DNA of 64,000 bases from Azophilus sp965221465 (lineage in GTDB: Bacteria; Pseudomonadota; Gammaproteobacteria; Pseudomonadales; Azotimanducaceae): NCBI GenBank assembly GCA_965221465.1, contig OZ244892.1:868001-932000 (forward strand), written 5' to 3'. Shown in pieces: positions 35,993 through 45,396 of this stretch. The number at the start of each line of letters is the position of its first letter. The stretch's first letter is position 1. Under the pieces are notes generated by a model. That model was given only the letters and a program-made list of their open reading frames with translations, was not told the origin of the DNA and did no database searches. Position numbers and translations under genes: made by a program.

Positions 35993-36753
35993 ACCGTTGC
36001 CGCCGGCATCGTTGGCGCCCGGGGCCTGGTGGCCTGATCCTGGCGCTGGCCTGTCTGGCCGGATGTGCTGCGCTTGGCGACAACGAATCGTCGACATCCG
36101 CAGTCACGACGGACCGGGCCGCGGCGCATCTGGATCTGGCGCGCGGCTACCTGCATGGCGGCAATCTTGCACGCGCTCGCGGCCCCTTGCAGCGTGCGCT
36201 GGAGCTCGACCCGGAACGGGTGGAGACACAGGTGCTGGCCGGCGTGTTCTTCGAACGCGAAGGGGAATTCGAGTCGGCGGAGCGGCATTTCAGGGCGGCG
36301 TTGGCGTTGGACCCGGCAAACCCGCAGGCGTTGAACAACTACGGCGCCTTTCTTTACGCTCAGGCCAGGTTTCGCGACGCATTGGTCCCGTTGCGCCGGG
36401 CGTCCGGCATCACGGGCTATCGTCTTCGCGCCGAAGCCTACGAGAATCTCGGGCTGACAGAACTGGCGCTCGGCCGCACCGATGCCGCCCGGCTTGCTTT
36501 CGAGCGTGCGCTCGCCATTGGCGGCGGCCGGCCGACAAGTGTGCTGGAGCTTGCGGGCATCCACTACTCGATCGGCGAGTACCCGGCGGCGGAACGCTAT
36601 TATCACGACTTCCTCGCCCGTGCCGGCGAATCCGCCAAAAGCCTTTGCCTGGGGTTGCAACTCGCCGGTGTCGAGAACGCCACGGCACGGTCGGTGCACC
36701 ACGCGGAACGACTTCGCGCACAATTTCCCGGGGCGATTGCATCATGTCGCTAG
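35989..36753 (+). CDS. pilW: Type IV pilus biogenesis lipoprotein PilW/PilF
   Basis: A 254-residue outer-membrane lipoprotein from a GTG at 35989 overlapping the rlmN stop. The signal LILALACLAGC has a lipobox at its Cys. The mature part is built of TPR helices (AHLDLARGYLHGGNLARARG, LDPERVETQVLAGVFFEREG, NPQALNNYGAFLYAQARF). It pilots the PilQ secretin. Position between rlmN and rodZ matches pilF in Pseudomonas. Confidence 0.9.
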   Translation: MNRCRRHRWRPGPGGLILALACLAGCAALGDNESSTSAVTTDRAAAHLDLARGYLHGGNLARARGPLQRALELDPERVETQVLAGVFFEREGEFESAERHFRAALALDPANPQALNNYGAFLYAQARFRDALVPLRRASGITGYRLRAEAYENLGLTELALGRTDAARLAFERALAIGGGRPTSVLELAGIHYSIGEYPAAERYYHDFLARAGESAKSLCLGLQLAGVENATARSVHHAERLRAQFPGAIASCR

Positions 36754-38078
36754 ACGAACCGGACAAGACCGACGACCGGCTTCCGGGAGCGGTTCTGCGG
36801 GCATCGCGCGAAGCGGCCGGCCTTTCTGTGCAGGACGTGGCGCTCAAGCTCAAATTGTCGGAGCCGTTGGTCGAGGCAATCGAGGCCGGCGACAGGCAGC
36901 GATTCCCGGCGCCGGTCTATCTGCGGGGGTTCGTTCGCAACTATGCCAGGTTGCTGGGTCTGGACCCGGCGCCACTGCTTGAAGCGTACGCATCGGAAAA
37001 GGCCGATTCAGGGCAGCAGGGCGTCGAAGAATCACCCCTGAGTCGCGTTGGGTTTTCGAGTGTTGCCCCCCTTCCCGGTGTGCCTGGCCAACGCAGACCG
37101 CCCGGGCTTGCCTGGGCGGGTTCTGCAATCGCCCTGATGAGCGCGATTCTGATCGCTCTCTTCATCTGGCATGGGCCGGCCGAGCGAAACCCCGACGACG
37201 TGCAGGCCCCGGCCGTGCCGGCGTCGGCCGAAACCGAAACGGGCCGAACCGACGGGCACGAGGAACCCGGTGGCGCCAGGTCTGCCGGAGTTCCGGAATC
37301 CGTCGATACCGCTACCGCCGGAGTCGCGGACCAGGAGGCTGGCGAGGCACGTGCCGAAGATTTCGAGACAGGTCGGCCGGAGGTTTCGGTGACGGCGGAT
37401 GTCCCGACAGCTGCAGCTGCGACGGATGCTGCGGAGGTGGCGCGAACCGGCGTCTCCGAGTCACGTGCGACCGACACCGAACTCGACGCGAAGCCCGATG
37501 CTGTGGAGGTGGCGCAAACAGGCGTCTCCGATGGCTCCGCCGATGCCGCCGGCCGCGAATCAGTTCCGGAACCTTTGGCCGTGGACCAACCCGGCGGCGG
37601 CATCGATGCGACCGATGCGACCGATGCGACCGATGCGCCCGATGCGACCGATGCGCCCGATGCGCCCGATGCGCCCGATGCGCCCGATACGCCCGATACG
37701 CCCGATACGCCCGATACGCCCGATGCGCCCGATGCGCCCGATGCGCCCGATGCACTCGATGCGCCCGAGAGCGGCCCGGCCGCATCCGCAGACGCCGCGG
37801 ACGGCCCGGCGGGTGTCACGCGGCTGACCCCGATCGGCGACGAGGAACTCCGCTTCGAATTTGTCCAGGACTGCTGGGTCGAAATCTCCGATACGCAAGG
37901 GAATATCCTCTACCAGGACCTGATGCGCGGGCGCCGGAGCCTGCATCTCGTCGGCGCCGGGCCGTTTCAGATTCGGCTCGGCTACGCGCCCGGCGTGACA
38001 CTGGCGTATAACGGCGAGGCGGTGCCTCTGGGGCCGCACACCCGGAACAATGTGGCATTGCTGATGGTGGGGCAGTAA
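36744..38078 (+). CDS. rodZ: Cell-shape protein RodZ with long low-complexity linker
   Basis: A 444-residue bitopic membrane protein that links MreB to the wall machinery. Residues 15-85 form the cytoplasmic HTH_25 domain (LRASREAAGLSVQDVALKLK, YLRGFVRNYARLLGLDP); the transmembrane helix is about SAIALMSAILIALFIW. Between it and the C-terminal DUF4115 beta domain (CWVEISDTQGNILYQDLMRG) lies about 180 residues of acidic Ala/Pro/Thr sequence, including an 18-unit D-A/T-P/T array. A 40-bp direct repeat (37428 and 37498) encodes VARTGVS/VAQTGVS. It overlaps pilW by 10 bp. Confidence 0.92.
   Translation: MSLDEPDKTDDRLPGAVLRASREAAGLSVQDVALKLKLSEPLVEAIEAGDRQRFPAPVYLRGFVRNYARLLGLDPAPLLEAYASEKADSGQQGVEESPLSRVGFSSVAPLPGVPGQRRPPGLAWAGSAIALMSAILIALFIWHGPAERNPDDVQAPAVPASAETETGRTDGHEEPGGARSAGVPESVDTATAGVADQEAGEARAEDFETGRPEVSVTADVPTAAAATDAAEVARTGVSESRATDTELDAKPDAVEVAQTGVSDGSADAAGRESVPEPLAVDQPGGGIDATDATDATDAPDATDAPDAPDAPDAPDTPDTPDTPDTPDAPDAPDAPDALDAPESGPAASADAADGPAGVTRLTPIGDEELRFEFVQDCWVEISDTQGNILYQDLMRGRRSLHLVGAGPFQIRLGYAPGVTLAYNGEAVPLGPHTRNNVALLMVGQ
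37605..37766 (+). repeat. Eighteen tandem 9-bp units inside rodZ
   Basis: Exactly 162 bp made of 18 copies of GATGCGCCC-like units (variants GATGCGACC, GATACGCCC, GATGCACTC). Each encodes Asp-Ala/Thr-Pro/Thr, so unit gain or loss keeps the frame. Blocks of identical neighbours (four GATACGCCC in a row) indicate recent slippage or unequal exchange. Confidence 0.95.
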
Positions 38079-38081
38079 TCG

Positions 38082-39491
<1,410 letters not shown>

Positions 39492-39546
39492 GCGGTTGTG
39501 AGTTCGGCTCGTTCGACAACCGGGCTCGCGCAACAGAGGAACAAAT

Positions 39547-40176
39547 GTGGCTGACTATCTCAGCGATGAAGAACAGCTCGACCGGCTGAAGAACTGGTGG
39601 CACGAAAACGGCACGTCCATCGTCGTGACAGTCGTGATCGTGGTCGGCGGATTTGCCGGCTGGCGCTGGTACGACGCCGCACAGGTCACCGAAATGCAGG
39701 CCGCTTCGGAGATTTACGAGTCGTTCCTTACGGCAACGGGCGATGCCCGCACGGCGATGGCCGACAGGCTCGACGCCGAGTACGGCGATACCAGCTACGC
39801 GACCTTTGCGCATCTCTACCGGGCAAAGGACGCCGCGGATTCCGGCGACCTGGAAGGCGCCATCGACATTCTTCGGGGCATCGCCGCCGGTGCGGTGCAC
39901 CCGCTCATCGAGGATATTGCAAGGGTCCGGCTTGCGCGCCTGTTGCAGGAGCAAGGCGACCCCGAAGCTGCGCTCGGGGCGCTGGCCGAGGTGACCAGCC
40001 AGGGTTTTCGCGCCCTCGTACTGGAATTGAAGGGCGACATTCACCTGTTGCAGGGCGATCGGGCCCTGGCTCACGAGGCGTACCTGTCGGCTGCGGCGGA
40101 AGTGAGGGAAGGCGACCGGCGCCCGATTCTCGACTACAAGGTCGACGACACTGCTCCCGAGGAGGATGCGCCATGA
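39547..40176 (+). CDS. YfgM-like ancillary SecYEG/periplasmic TPR protein
   Basis: A 209-residue single-pass membrane protein from a GTG at 39547 after AGAGGA. It begins MADYLSDEEQLDRLKNWWHE, a family signature, followed by the helix TSIVVTVVIVVGGFAGWRWY and a periplasmic TPR region. YfgM links the Sec translocon to periplasmic chaperones in E. coli. It overlaps bamB by 4 bp. Confidence 0.9.
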   Translation: MADYLSDEEQLDRLKNWWHENGTSIVVTVVIVVGGFAGWRWYDAAQVTEMQAASEIYESFLTATGDARTAMADRLDAEYGDTSYATFAHLYRAKDAADSGDLEGAIDILRGIAAGAVHPLIEDIARVRLARLLQEQGDPEAALGALAEVTSQGFRALVLELKGDIHLLQGDRALAHEAYLSAAAEVREGDRRPILDYKVDDTAPEEDAP

Positions 40177-41450
40177 GCGGCGCCGGCGGGAGACGGCGCT
40201 TTGCCAGGTGGTCTGCGCTGGTCGTGTTTGCTTTCGCCGCCGGCGGTTGCGGCTGGTTCTCCTGGGTACCGTGGATCGGCGGTGGGGACAAGGGCCCCGA
40301 TCCGATGGAGCCCGCTGAACTGGTCGACTTCACCCCGGAGGTACGCATAGAGCGGCTCTGGCGCGCTTCCATCGGCAAGGGGCTGGGACGCAAGTATCTG
40401 CGGCTGAACCCCTCGGTGCTGGCCAACCGTGTCTACGCGGCAGATGGCTACGGCGTGGTGGAAGCGCGCGACCGGTTTTCCGGCAAGCGGGTGTGGCGCT
40501 CGGAGATCTACCCCTACAACATGGCCAGGGGCGGTCGGTTCTCGGGTTTGGCGGGTTTCAACTTTTTCGACCGGACCGATCCCAGCTTCGTCGGTGGCGG
40601 CGTCGGCGCCGGCGGCGGCATGGTGCTGATCGGCACGACCGGAGGGACGGTTGTTGCCCTGTCGGCCACGGATGGCCGGGAACTCTGGCGTGCCTATCTG
40701 GGTAGCGAAGTTCTCTCCCAACCCGCATTCGGCGACGATGCGGTTTTCGCGCAGACCATCGACGGGCGCCTGCTGGCGCTCGAAGCCGACGACGGCAGCG
40801 TGCGCTGGAGTTTCGACATTCAGGTTCCGGTATTGACCTTGCGGGGCACGGCTTCACCGGTTTTCGAAGATGGCGTCGTCTATGCGGGCTTCGCCAACGG
40901 CACCGTCAGCGCCATTCGAACCGCCAACGGCGAGCCGATCTGGGAGCACCGGGTGATGCTGCCCGAAGGCCGCTCGGAGCTCGATCGCATCGTCGATGTG
41001 GATGGCTCGCCCCTCCTGGCAGGGCCGCTGGTCTACGCGGTCGCCTACCAGGGCCAGGTCAAGGCATTGCGGCGGGCCGACGGCAATGCGCTGTGGCAAC
41101 TCGACCATTCCAGTCATCTCGACCTCGCTGTGGGCTACGGCCACGTCTATGTCGTCGACGAAACCGATGCAATCATCGCCATCGACGAGCAGACGGCCCG
41201 CGAAGTCTGGCGCCAGGAAGGCCTGTATCGGCGCAAGCTGTCGAGCCCTGCGGCCTTCGGCAATTATGTCGTGGTCGGTGACGACGACGGTTATCTGCAC
41301 GTGCTGGCGCAAAGCGATGGGCGTTTCCTCGGCCGGCAGAAACTCGACGGCAAGGGCATCCGCTCGGCCATGCCTGTTGCGGAAGGGCGCACGCTCTACG
41401 TGCTTGGCAATTCCGGGTCGCTGCAGGCGGTCGAGATCGAGGTGAGATGA
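40173..41450 (+). CDS. bamB: Outer-membrane assembly lipoprotein BamB
   Basis: A 425-residue eight-bladed beta-propeller lipoprotein of the BAM complex. ATG at 40173 follows GAGGAGG. The signal VVFAFAAGGCGWF has Cys as acylation site. Propeller motifs of PQQ-like blades recur: RDRFSGKRVWRSE, SATDGRELWRAYL, EADDGSVRWSFD, RTANGEPIWEHRV, RADGNALWQLD. The segment LPEGRSELDRIVDVDG is the family hallmark contacting BamA. Confidence 0.95.
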   Translation: MSGAGGRRRFARWSALVVFAFAAGGCGWFSWVPWIGGGDKGPDPMEPAELVDFTPEVRIERLWRASIGKGLGRKYLRLNPSVLANRVYAADGYGVVEARDRFSGKRVWRSEIYPYNMARGGRFSGLAGFNFFDRTDPSFVGGGVGAGGGMVLIGTTGGTVVALSATDGRELWRAYLGSEVLSQPAFGDDAVFAQTIDGRLLALEADDGSVRWSFDIQVPVLTLRGTASPVFEDGVVYAGFANGTVSAIRTANGEPIWEHRVMLPEGRSELDRIVDVDGSPLLAGPLVYAVAYQGQVKALRRADGNALWQLDHSSHLDLAVGYGHVYVVDETDAIIAIDEQTAREVWRQEGLYRRKLSSPAAFGNYVVVGDDDGYLHVLAQSDGRFLGRQKLDGKGIRSAMPVAEGRTLYVLGNSGSLQAVEIEVR

Positions 41451-41454
41451 TCGG

Positions 41455-42879
41455 GTGCTTCACCAGTTCACCCTGGTCGGCCGGCCCAATGTCGGCAAGT
41501 CCACGCTGTTCAACCGGCTGACGGGTACACGCGATGCGCTCGTTGCCGACGTGCCGGGCCTGACCAGAGACAGACGCTACGGAAGAGCGGATATCGGCGG
41601 CAGGCCCTGTGTCCTGGTCGACACCGGCGGCTTGCTCGGCGACGGCGACCTGGCCGTCCTCACGGGGCAGCAGGCCGATGTGGCAGTGGCGGAAGCGGAC
41701 ACCGTTCTCTTCATGGTCGATGCCCGGGACGGTTTGACCGCCGGCGACGAGCAGATTGCGCAACAACTGAGAAAGTCCGGTTGCGATGTCGTTCTGGTGG
41801 TCAACAAGACCGACGGGCAGAACCCGCACACGGCGGAAGCCGAGTTTGCGGGGACCGGGTTTGCGGATTGTTGCCCGATATCCGCTGTGCACGGGCGCGG
41901 CCTGGGCGCGTTGCGCGATTGCCTGGCGGCACGTTTGCCGGAAGACGACGATCCGGCAGCAACCGGAGGCGTTGACCGAACCTCGGCGGAAACCGCATCG
42001 GGCATCGTTCGCGCCGCCGTGGTCGGCCGCCCGAACGTCGGCAAATCGACGCTGATCAATCGTCTTCTCGGGGAAGAACGCCAAGTTGTCTCCGATCGCC
42101 CGGGCACCACGCGAGATGCCATCGAAGTGCCCTTTGAGCGCGGCGGCGACCGCTTCGTTCTCATCGATACCGCGGGCGTGCGTCGTCGCGGCCGCATCGA
42201 AGCCGTTGTCGAGAAATTCTCCGTGGTCAAGGCGCTTCAGGCAATCGAGCGAGCCCACGTGGCCGTTGTCGTCGTCGATGGCCTGGAGGGTCTTGTCGAC
42301 CAGGACCTGCACGTGCTGCAACTCGGCGCCAATGCGGGGGCTGGTATCGTGGTGGCGGTCAACAAGTGGGACGGGCTCGATCCGGAGCAGCGGCGGGCGC
42401 GGCTCGGGACGCTGGAGCGGCGGCTGGAATTCGTACCCTGGGTGCCCGTTCACACCGTCTCGGCCCTGCACGGCAGGGGCATCGGGCGCCTGATGCGGGC
42501 GGTCAAGGCCGTTTACACCGCCGGTGCTTTCGATGTGGGCACGATGCGGCTCAACCGGATTCTGCAGACGCTCGTGCAGGCACACCAGCCGCCGGTGGTG
42601 CGGGGGCGCCCGATCAAGCTGCGCTACGTGCACAAGGCCGGCGATCACCCGCCCCACCTGATCGTGCACGGCAATCAGACGGGCGCCCTGCCGGCCGCCT
42701 ACGTCCGCTATCTGGAAAACGGATTCCGGGAGGCGCTCGAGCTGACGGGCAACCCGGTGCGGGTGGATTTGCGAACCAGCGCCAACCCCTACGCCGGCAA
42801 GCGCAATCCGTTGACCCGGCGCCAGCGCCTGCGCCGCAAGCGCGTCATGCGCCACGGACGCGGGCGCCGGGGCGGTTAG
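41455..42879 (+). CDS. der: Ribosome-assembly GTPase Der (EngA)
   Basis: A 474-residue protein with two GTPase domains in tandem, needed for 50S assembly. GTG start at 41455. G1 loops are GRPNVGKSTLFNRL (residues 8-21) and GRPNVGKSTLINRL (about 190), with DTGG and DTAG switch II motifs, NKTD and NKWD G4 motifs, and a KH-like C-terminus ending basic. The 138-bp piece 42052-42189 recurs at 54820-54957 as a degenerate copy. Der is the last core gene before the A+T-richer island. Confidence 0.97.
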   Translation: MLHQFTLVGRPNVGKSTLFNRLTGTRDALVADVPGLTRDRRYGRADIGGRPCVLVDTGGLLGDGDLAVLTGQQADVAVAEADTVLFMVDARDGLTAGDEQIAQQLRKSGCDVVLVVNKTDGQNPHTAEAEFAGTGFADCCPISAVHGRGLGALRDCLAARLPEDDDPAATGGVDRTSAETASGIVRAAVVGRPNVGKSTLINRLLGEERQVVSDRPGTTRDAIEVPFERGGDRFVLIDTAGVRRRGRIEAVVEKFSVVKALQAIERAHVAVVVVDGLEGLVDQDLHVLQLGANAGAGIVVAVNKWDGLDPEQRRARLGTLERRLEFVPWVPVHTVSALHGRGIGRLMRAVKAVYTAGAFDVGTMRLNRILQTLVQAHQPPVVRGRPIKLRYVHKAGDHPPHLIVHGNQTGALPAAYVRYLENGFREALELTGNPVRVDLRTSANPYAGKRNPLTRRQRLRRKRVMRHGRGRRGG

Positions 42880-43009
42880 CCGGAGCTGTTCAGCAACGCC
42901 TCCAGGGCTCTCAGACGATCATCTTCTGCGTGCCGCCGGCCGACGAATTGATGCCGACTGCATCGAAGCAGGAGAAGCTCCAACACTTCCAAGTCGTGCA
43001 TTTCTTCGT

Positions 43010-44410
43010 TCAAGGTGCAGGCGTACCCTGATCTTGGGATATCGACGTCAAATGATCTTCAATGACTCGACTCAACGGGGCCACTACCCATGAATACTCG
43101 AGTGCATTGAGCACCGGTTCTTCCTCCTTGGGATCCATGATCAGGTTATAGAGAGAGGGAAAAGACTTGTCTTTTACAGTGAAACTGTCTGCCATCTCCT
43201 TTTTAAGAATTTTCCATTCACGCCACTTTGCACCGAACAGCACATTGCCAACATAGATCACCATCGATTCTCGATTCGATTGCTTCGCGCTGCCCGTGAA
43301 AAAATCGACTTGGTTGACGCCATCGATCACCCTGTCGTTAGGCACCGTACCGCCGGTGATGCTCGCGAGCGTGGGGAAGACGTCGACAAGATGAACCATA
43401 TCGTTAGACACGAGCTTACTCGGAATCTTGCCTGGCCAACGAGCCAGGAACGGAACTCGAATGGATCCTTCGTACGGTGTGAACATTTCACCTTTCCAGG
43501 GCCCCGTAAACCCCCACGACCCTGGCAGCCCTTCTCGACCATTGTCAGCCGTGAATATGACAAGTGTGTCATCGGCCAATCCAAGCTCTGCTATCACCGT
43601 CAATAGCTTGCCAACGTAAGCGTCTATCTGCGCCAGCACATCCGCGAAGTCCCCGTAGCCTGTACTTCCGTGATAATCGGGATGAGGTTCAGCGGGAAAG
43701 TGCGTTTGCGTGTAAGGGATATAGGCAAAGAACGTCTTTCCAGCCCTACTCTGGCGCTCCATGAAGTCGATGGCTAAATCCGTTAACTCCTGGTCTATCA
43801 CCCGCCGCTTGGCTGCGTCGTACACACCGAGTTGCTTCGGCTGTTCACCTTTCTTTGCTTCAAGTACATGTGTGAACTCAATACCGGAGACATCACTCGG
43901 ATCCAGGGTATCGGGCCAATGGGCTTCGTCCGATGAGTTCGGGATACCTACCCATTCATCAAACCCCTGATCGGTTGGATAACGGCCTGGTGTATCACCC
44001 AAGTGCCATTTTCCGAATATGCCCGTGGCGTAGCCCTCTGCCGATAACATCTCTGCGAGGGTCACTTCCCATTCGGTTAAACCAAACCAAATTGGTCTTG
44101 GCGGCGCATTCTTCTGCAATCGAGTACGGATCCCGTACCTGCCCGTCATCAAAGCAGCACGAGATGGCGTGCATTCCGCCTCAACATTGAAGTTGGTGAG
44201 TTGTAGTCCCTGCTGGGCAAGACTGTCGATATGGGGTGTGGGTGCACCACGCAGTGCACCACCCCCGTAAACGCCTGGTTCACCGTAGCCGAAGTTGTCC
44301 ATCACGATCAGTACGACGTTTGGCTTTGGCTGAGATGAAGCTGGCGAAGGTGACGCAAGAACGGCGCAAACAGCCGCGAAAACGACGACAAGCGAGACAC
44401 TCACTCTCAT
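43010..44410 (-). CDS. Arylsulfatase-family sulfatase, exported
   Basis: A 466-residue type I sulfatase with signal peptide MRVSVSLVVVFAAVCAVLAS. The formylglycine motif is CTPSRAALMTGR with Cys80 as the modified residue. Metal-site stretches include VLIVMDNFGYGEPG near residue 35, KWHLGDT and IFTADNGREG. It removes sulfate esters from an organic substrate in the periplasm and would need a formylglycine-generating enzyme encoded elsewhere. Last gene of the tetR-TonB receptor-phyH-sulfatase run on this strand. Confidence 0.92.
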   Translation of the reverse strand: MRVSVSLVVVFAAVCAVLASPSPASSQPKPNVVLIVMDNFGYGEPGVYGGGALRGAPTPHIDSLAQQGLQLTNFNVEAECTPSRAALMTGRYGIRTRLQKNAPPRPIWFGLTEWEVTLAEMLSAEGYATGIFGKWHLGDTPGRYPTDQGFDEWVGIPNSSDEAHWPDTLDPSDVSGIEFTHVLEAKKGEQPKQLGVYDAAKRRVIDQELTDLAIDFMERQSRAGKTFFAYIPYTQTHFPAEPHPDYHGSTGYGDFADVLAQIDAYVGKLLTVIAELGLADDTLVIFTADNGREGLPGSWGFTGPWKGEMFTPYEGSIRVPFLARWPGKIPSKLVSNDMVHLVDVFPTLASITGGTVPNDRVIDGVNQVDFFTGSAKQSNRESMVIYVGNVLFGAKWREWKILKKEMADSFTVKDKSFPSLYNLIMDPKEEEPVLNALEYSWVVAPLSRVIEDHLTSISQDQGTPAP

Positions 44411-44432
44411 GCCCAAATTAGTACCGTCAGAA

Positions 44433-45314
44433 TTAACCGATCAGCGCGTTTGCCGGATCTCGTGCGTCAATACCGTACACGCCAAGGATAGCGCCTCCAC
44501 GAGCGGTGGCATCATAGGGGGCATACCCCAGCAATCCCTGCAGCCTGGGAGATAAGGACTTCACCGTGTCTCTGGATACACTCAAGAAGTGGTTTTCTGG
44601 TGTTCGCAACCAACCGGCATTGAAACCCACCGAGATGGCGCGTCGCCTACCATCGGAACTGTTTTCGCCCCCACAATGAATGACGTCCCCGCGAAACAAA
44701 AGCACGCTACCCGCTTTCATCACGGCGCGCGTCAACTCCTCGGGTTCCGCCATGCGTTCTTCGTCCTCCCACTGCCAACTTCCAGGTGCCACGTAGGTTG
44801 CGCCGTTTTCCAAAGTGAAATCGTCGATCGCGAATAGTGCGTTTATTACATAGGCATAATCACCACGAGGTATTTCTGAATAAGCGGCGGAATCCCGATG
44901 CAGCCCCTGGAAGGTTTCACCCGGATCAATCTGAATGAACTCCGTCAATGACAAGAGTACACCTGCGGACACCGGGTCGAGGGTTCGTTCGGCCCAACAG
45001 ATGAGTTCTTCCTTGACCAATCTCTCGAAAGTTCGAGGGACTACCTCCACCAAGGATTGCGCCCGAATAGTGTTTCGACCCATGAAGTCCAAGTACTCTT
45101 CTTTGTCGAGCCAGATTTTCCCCGCTTCTTTGTTGTTTGCTAGAAATGCATCCAGGTCTTGATTGATCGCCTCGATCTCCGCTTCTGACAAGAATTCTTC
45201 GATGATGCACGCACCCGCTGAGGACATGTCGTCATATACTGCATCCCAATCATATGGGGCCTGATACCGGGGTAGATGAGGGGCGCTAGGCAATTCACGC
45301 GCTTGATTCGACAT
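44433..45314 (-). CDS. PhyH-family Fe(II)/2-oxoglutarate dioxygenase
   Basis: A 293-residue cytosolic oxygenase of the phytanoyl-CoA dioxygenase family. The start follows AAAGGAGG at five bases. Iron ligands are His139 and Asp141 in LHRDSAAYS and His213 in DVIHCGGEN; the 2-oxoglutarate-binding arginine is in GRRRAISVGF. It hydroxylates or oxidatively opens an organic substrate. It is 22 bp before the sulfatase gene and 82 bp after the TonB receptor gene, so co-transcription is likely. Confidence 0.9.
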   Translation of the reverse strand: MSNQARELPSAPHLPRYQAPYDWDAVYDDMSSAGACIIEEFLSEAEIEAINQDLDAFLANNKEAGKIWLDKEEYLDFMGRNTIRAQSLVEVVPRTFERLVKEELICWAERTLDPVSAGVLLSLTEFIQIDPGETFQGLHRDSAAYSEIPRGDYAYVINALFAIDDFTLENGATYVAPGSWQWEDEERMAEPEELTRAVMKAGSVLLFRGDVIHCGGENSSDGRRRAISVGFNAGWLRTPENHFLSVSRDTVKSLSPRLQGLLGYAPYDATARGGAILGVYGIDARDPANALIG

Positions 45315-45396
45315 TACGTCCTCCTTTCGAAGCATTGCTCCAATAGCCTTAGTCTAATGTAGCGCTCACATCTTCAAAGCGCCCTCTCACCCAGCG

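Noticed and set aside
37605..37766. Possible CRISPR array from regular short repeats
   Set aside because: Units are 9 bp with no spacers and encode an in-frame protein linker. No CRISPR array or cas gene is visible anywhere in the window.
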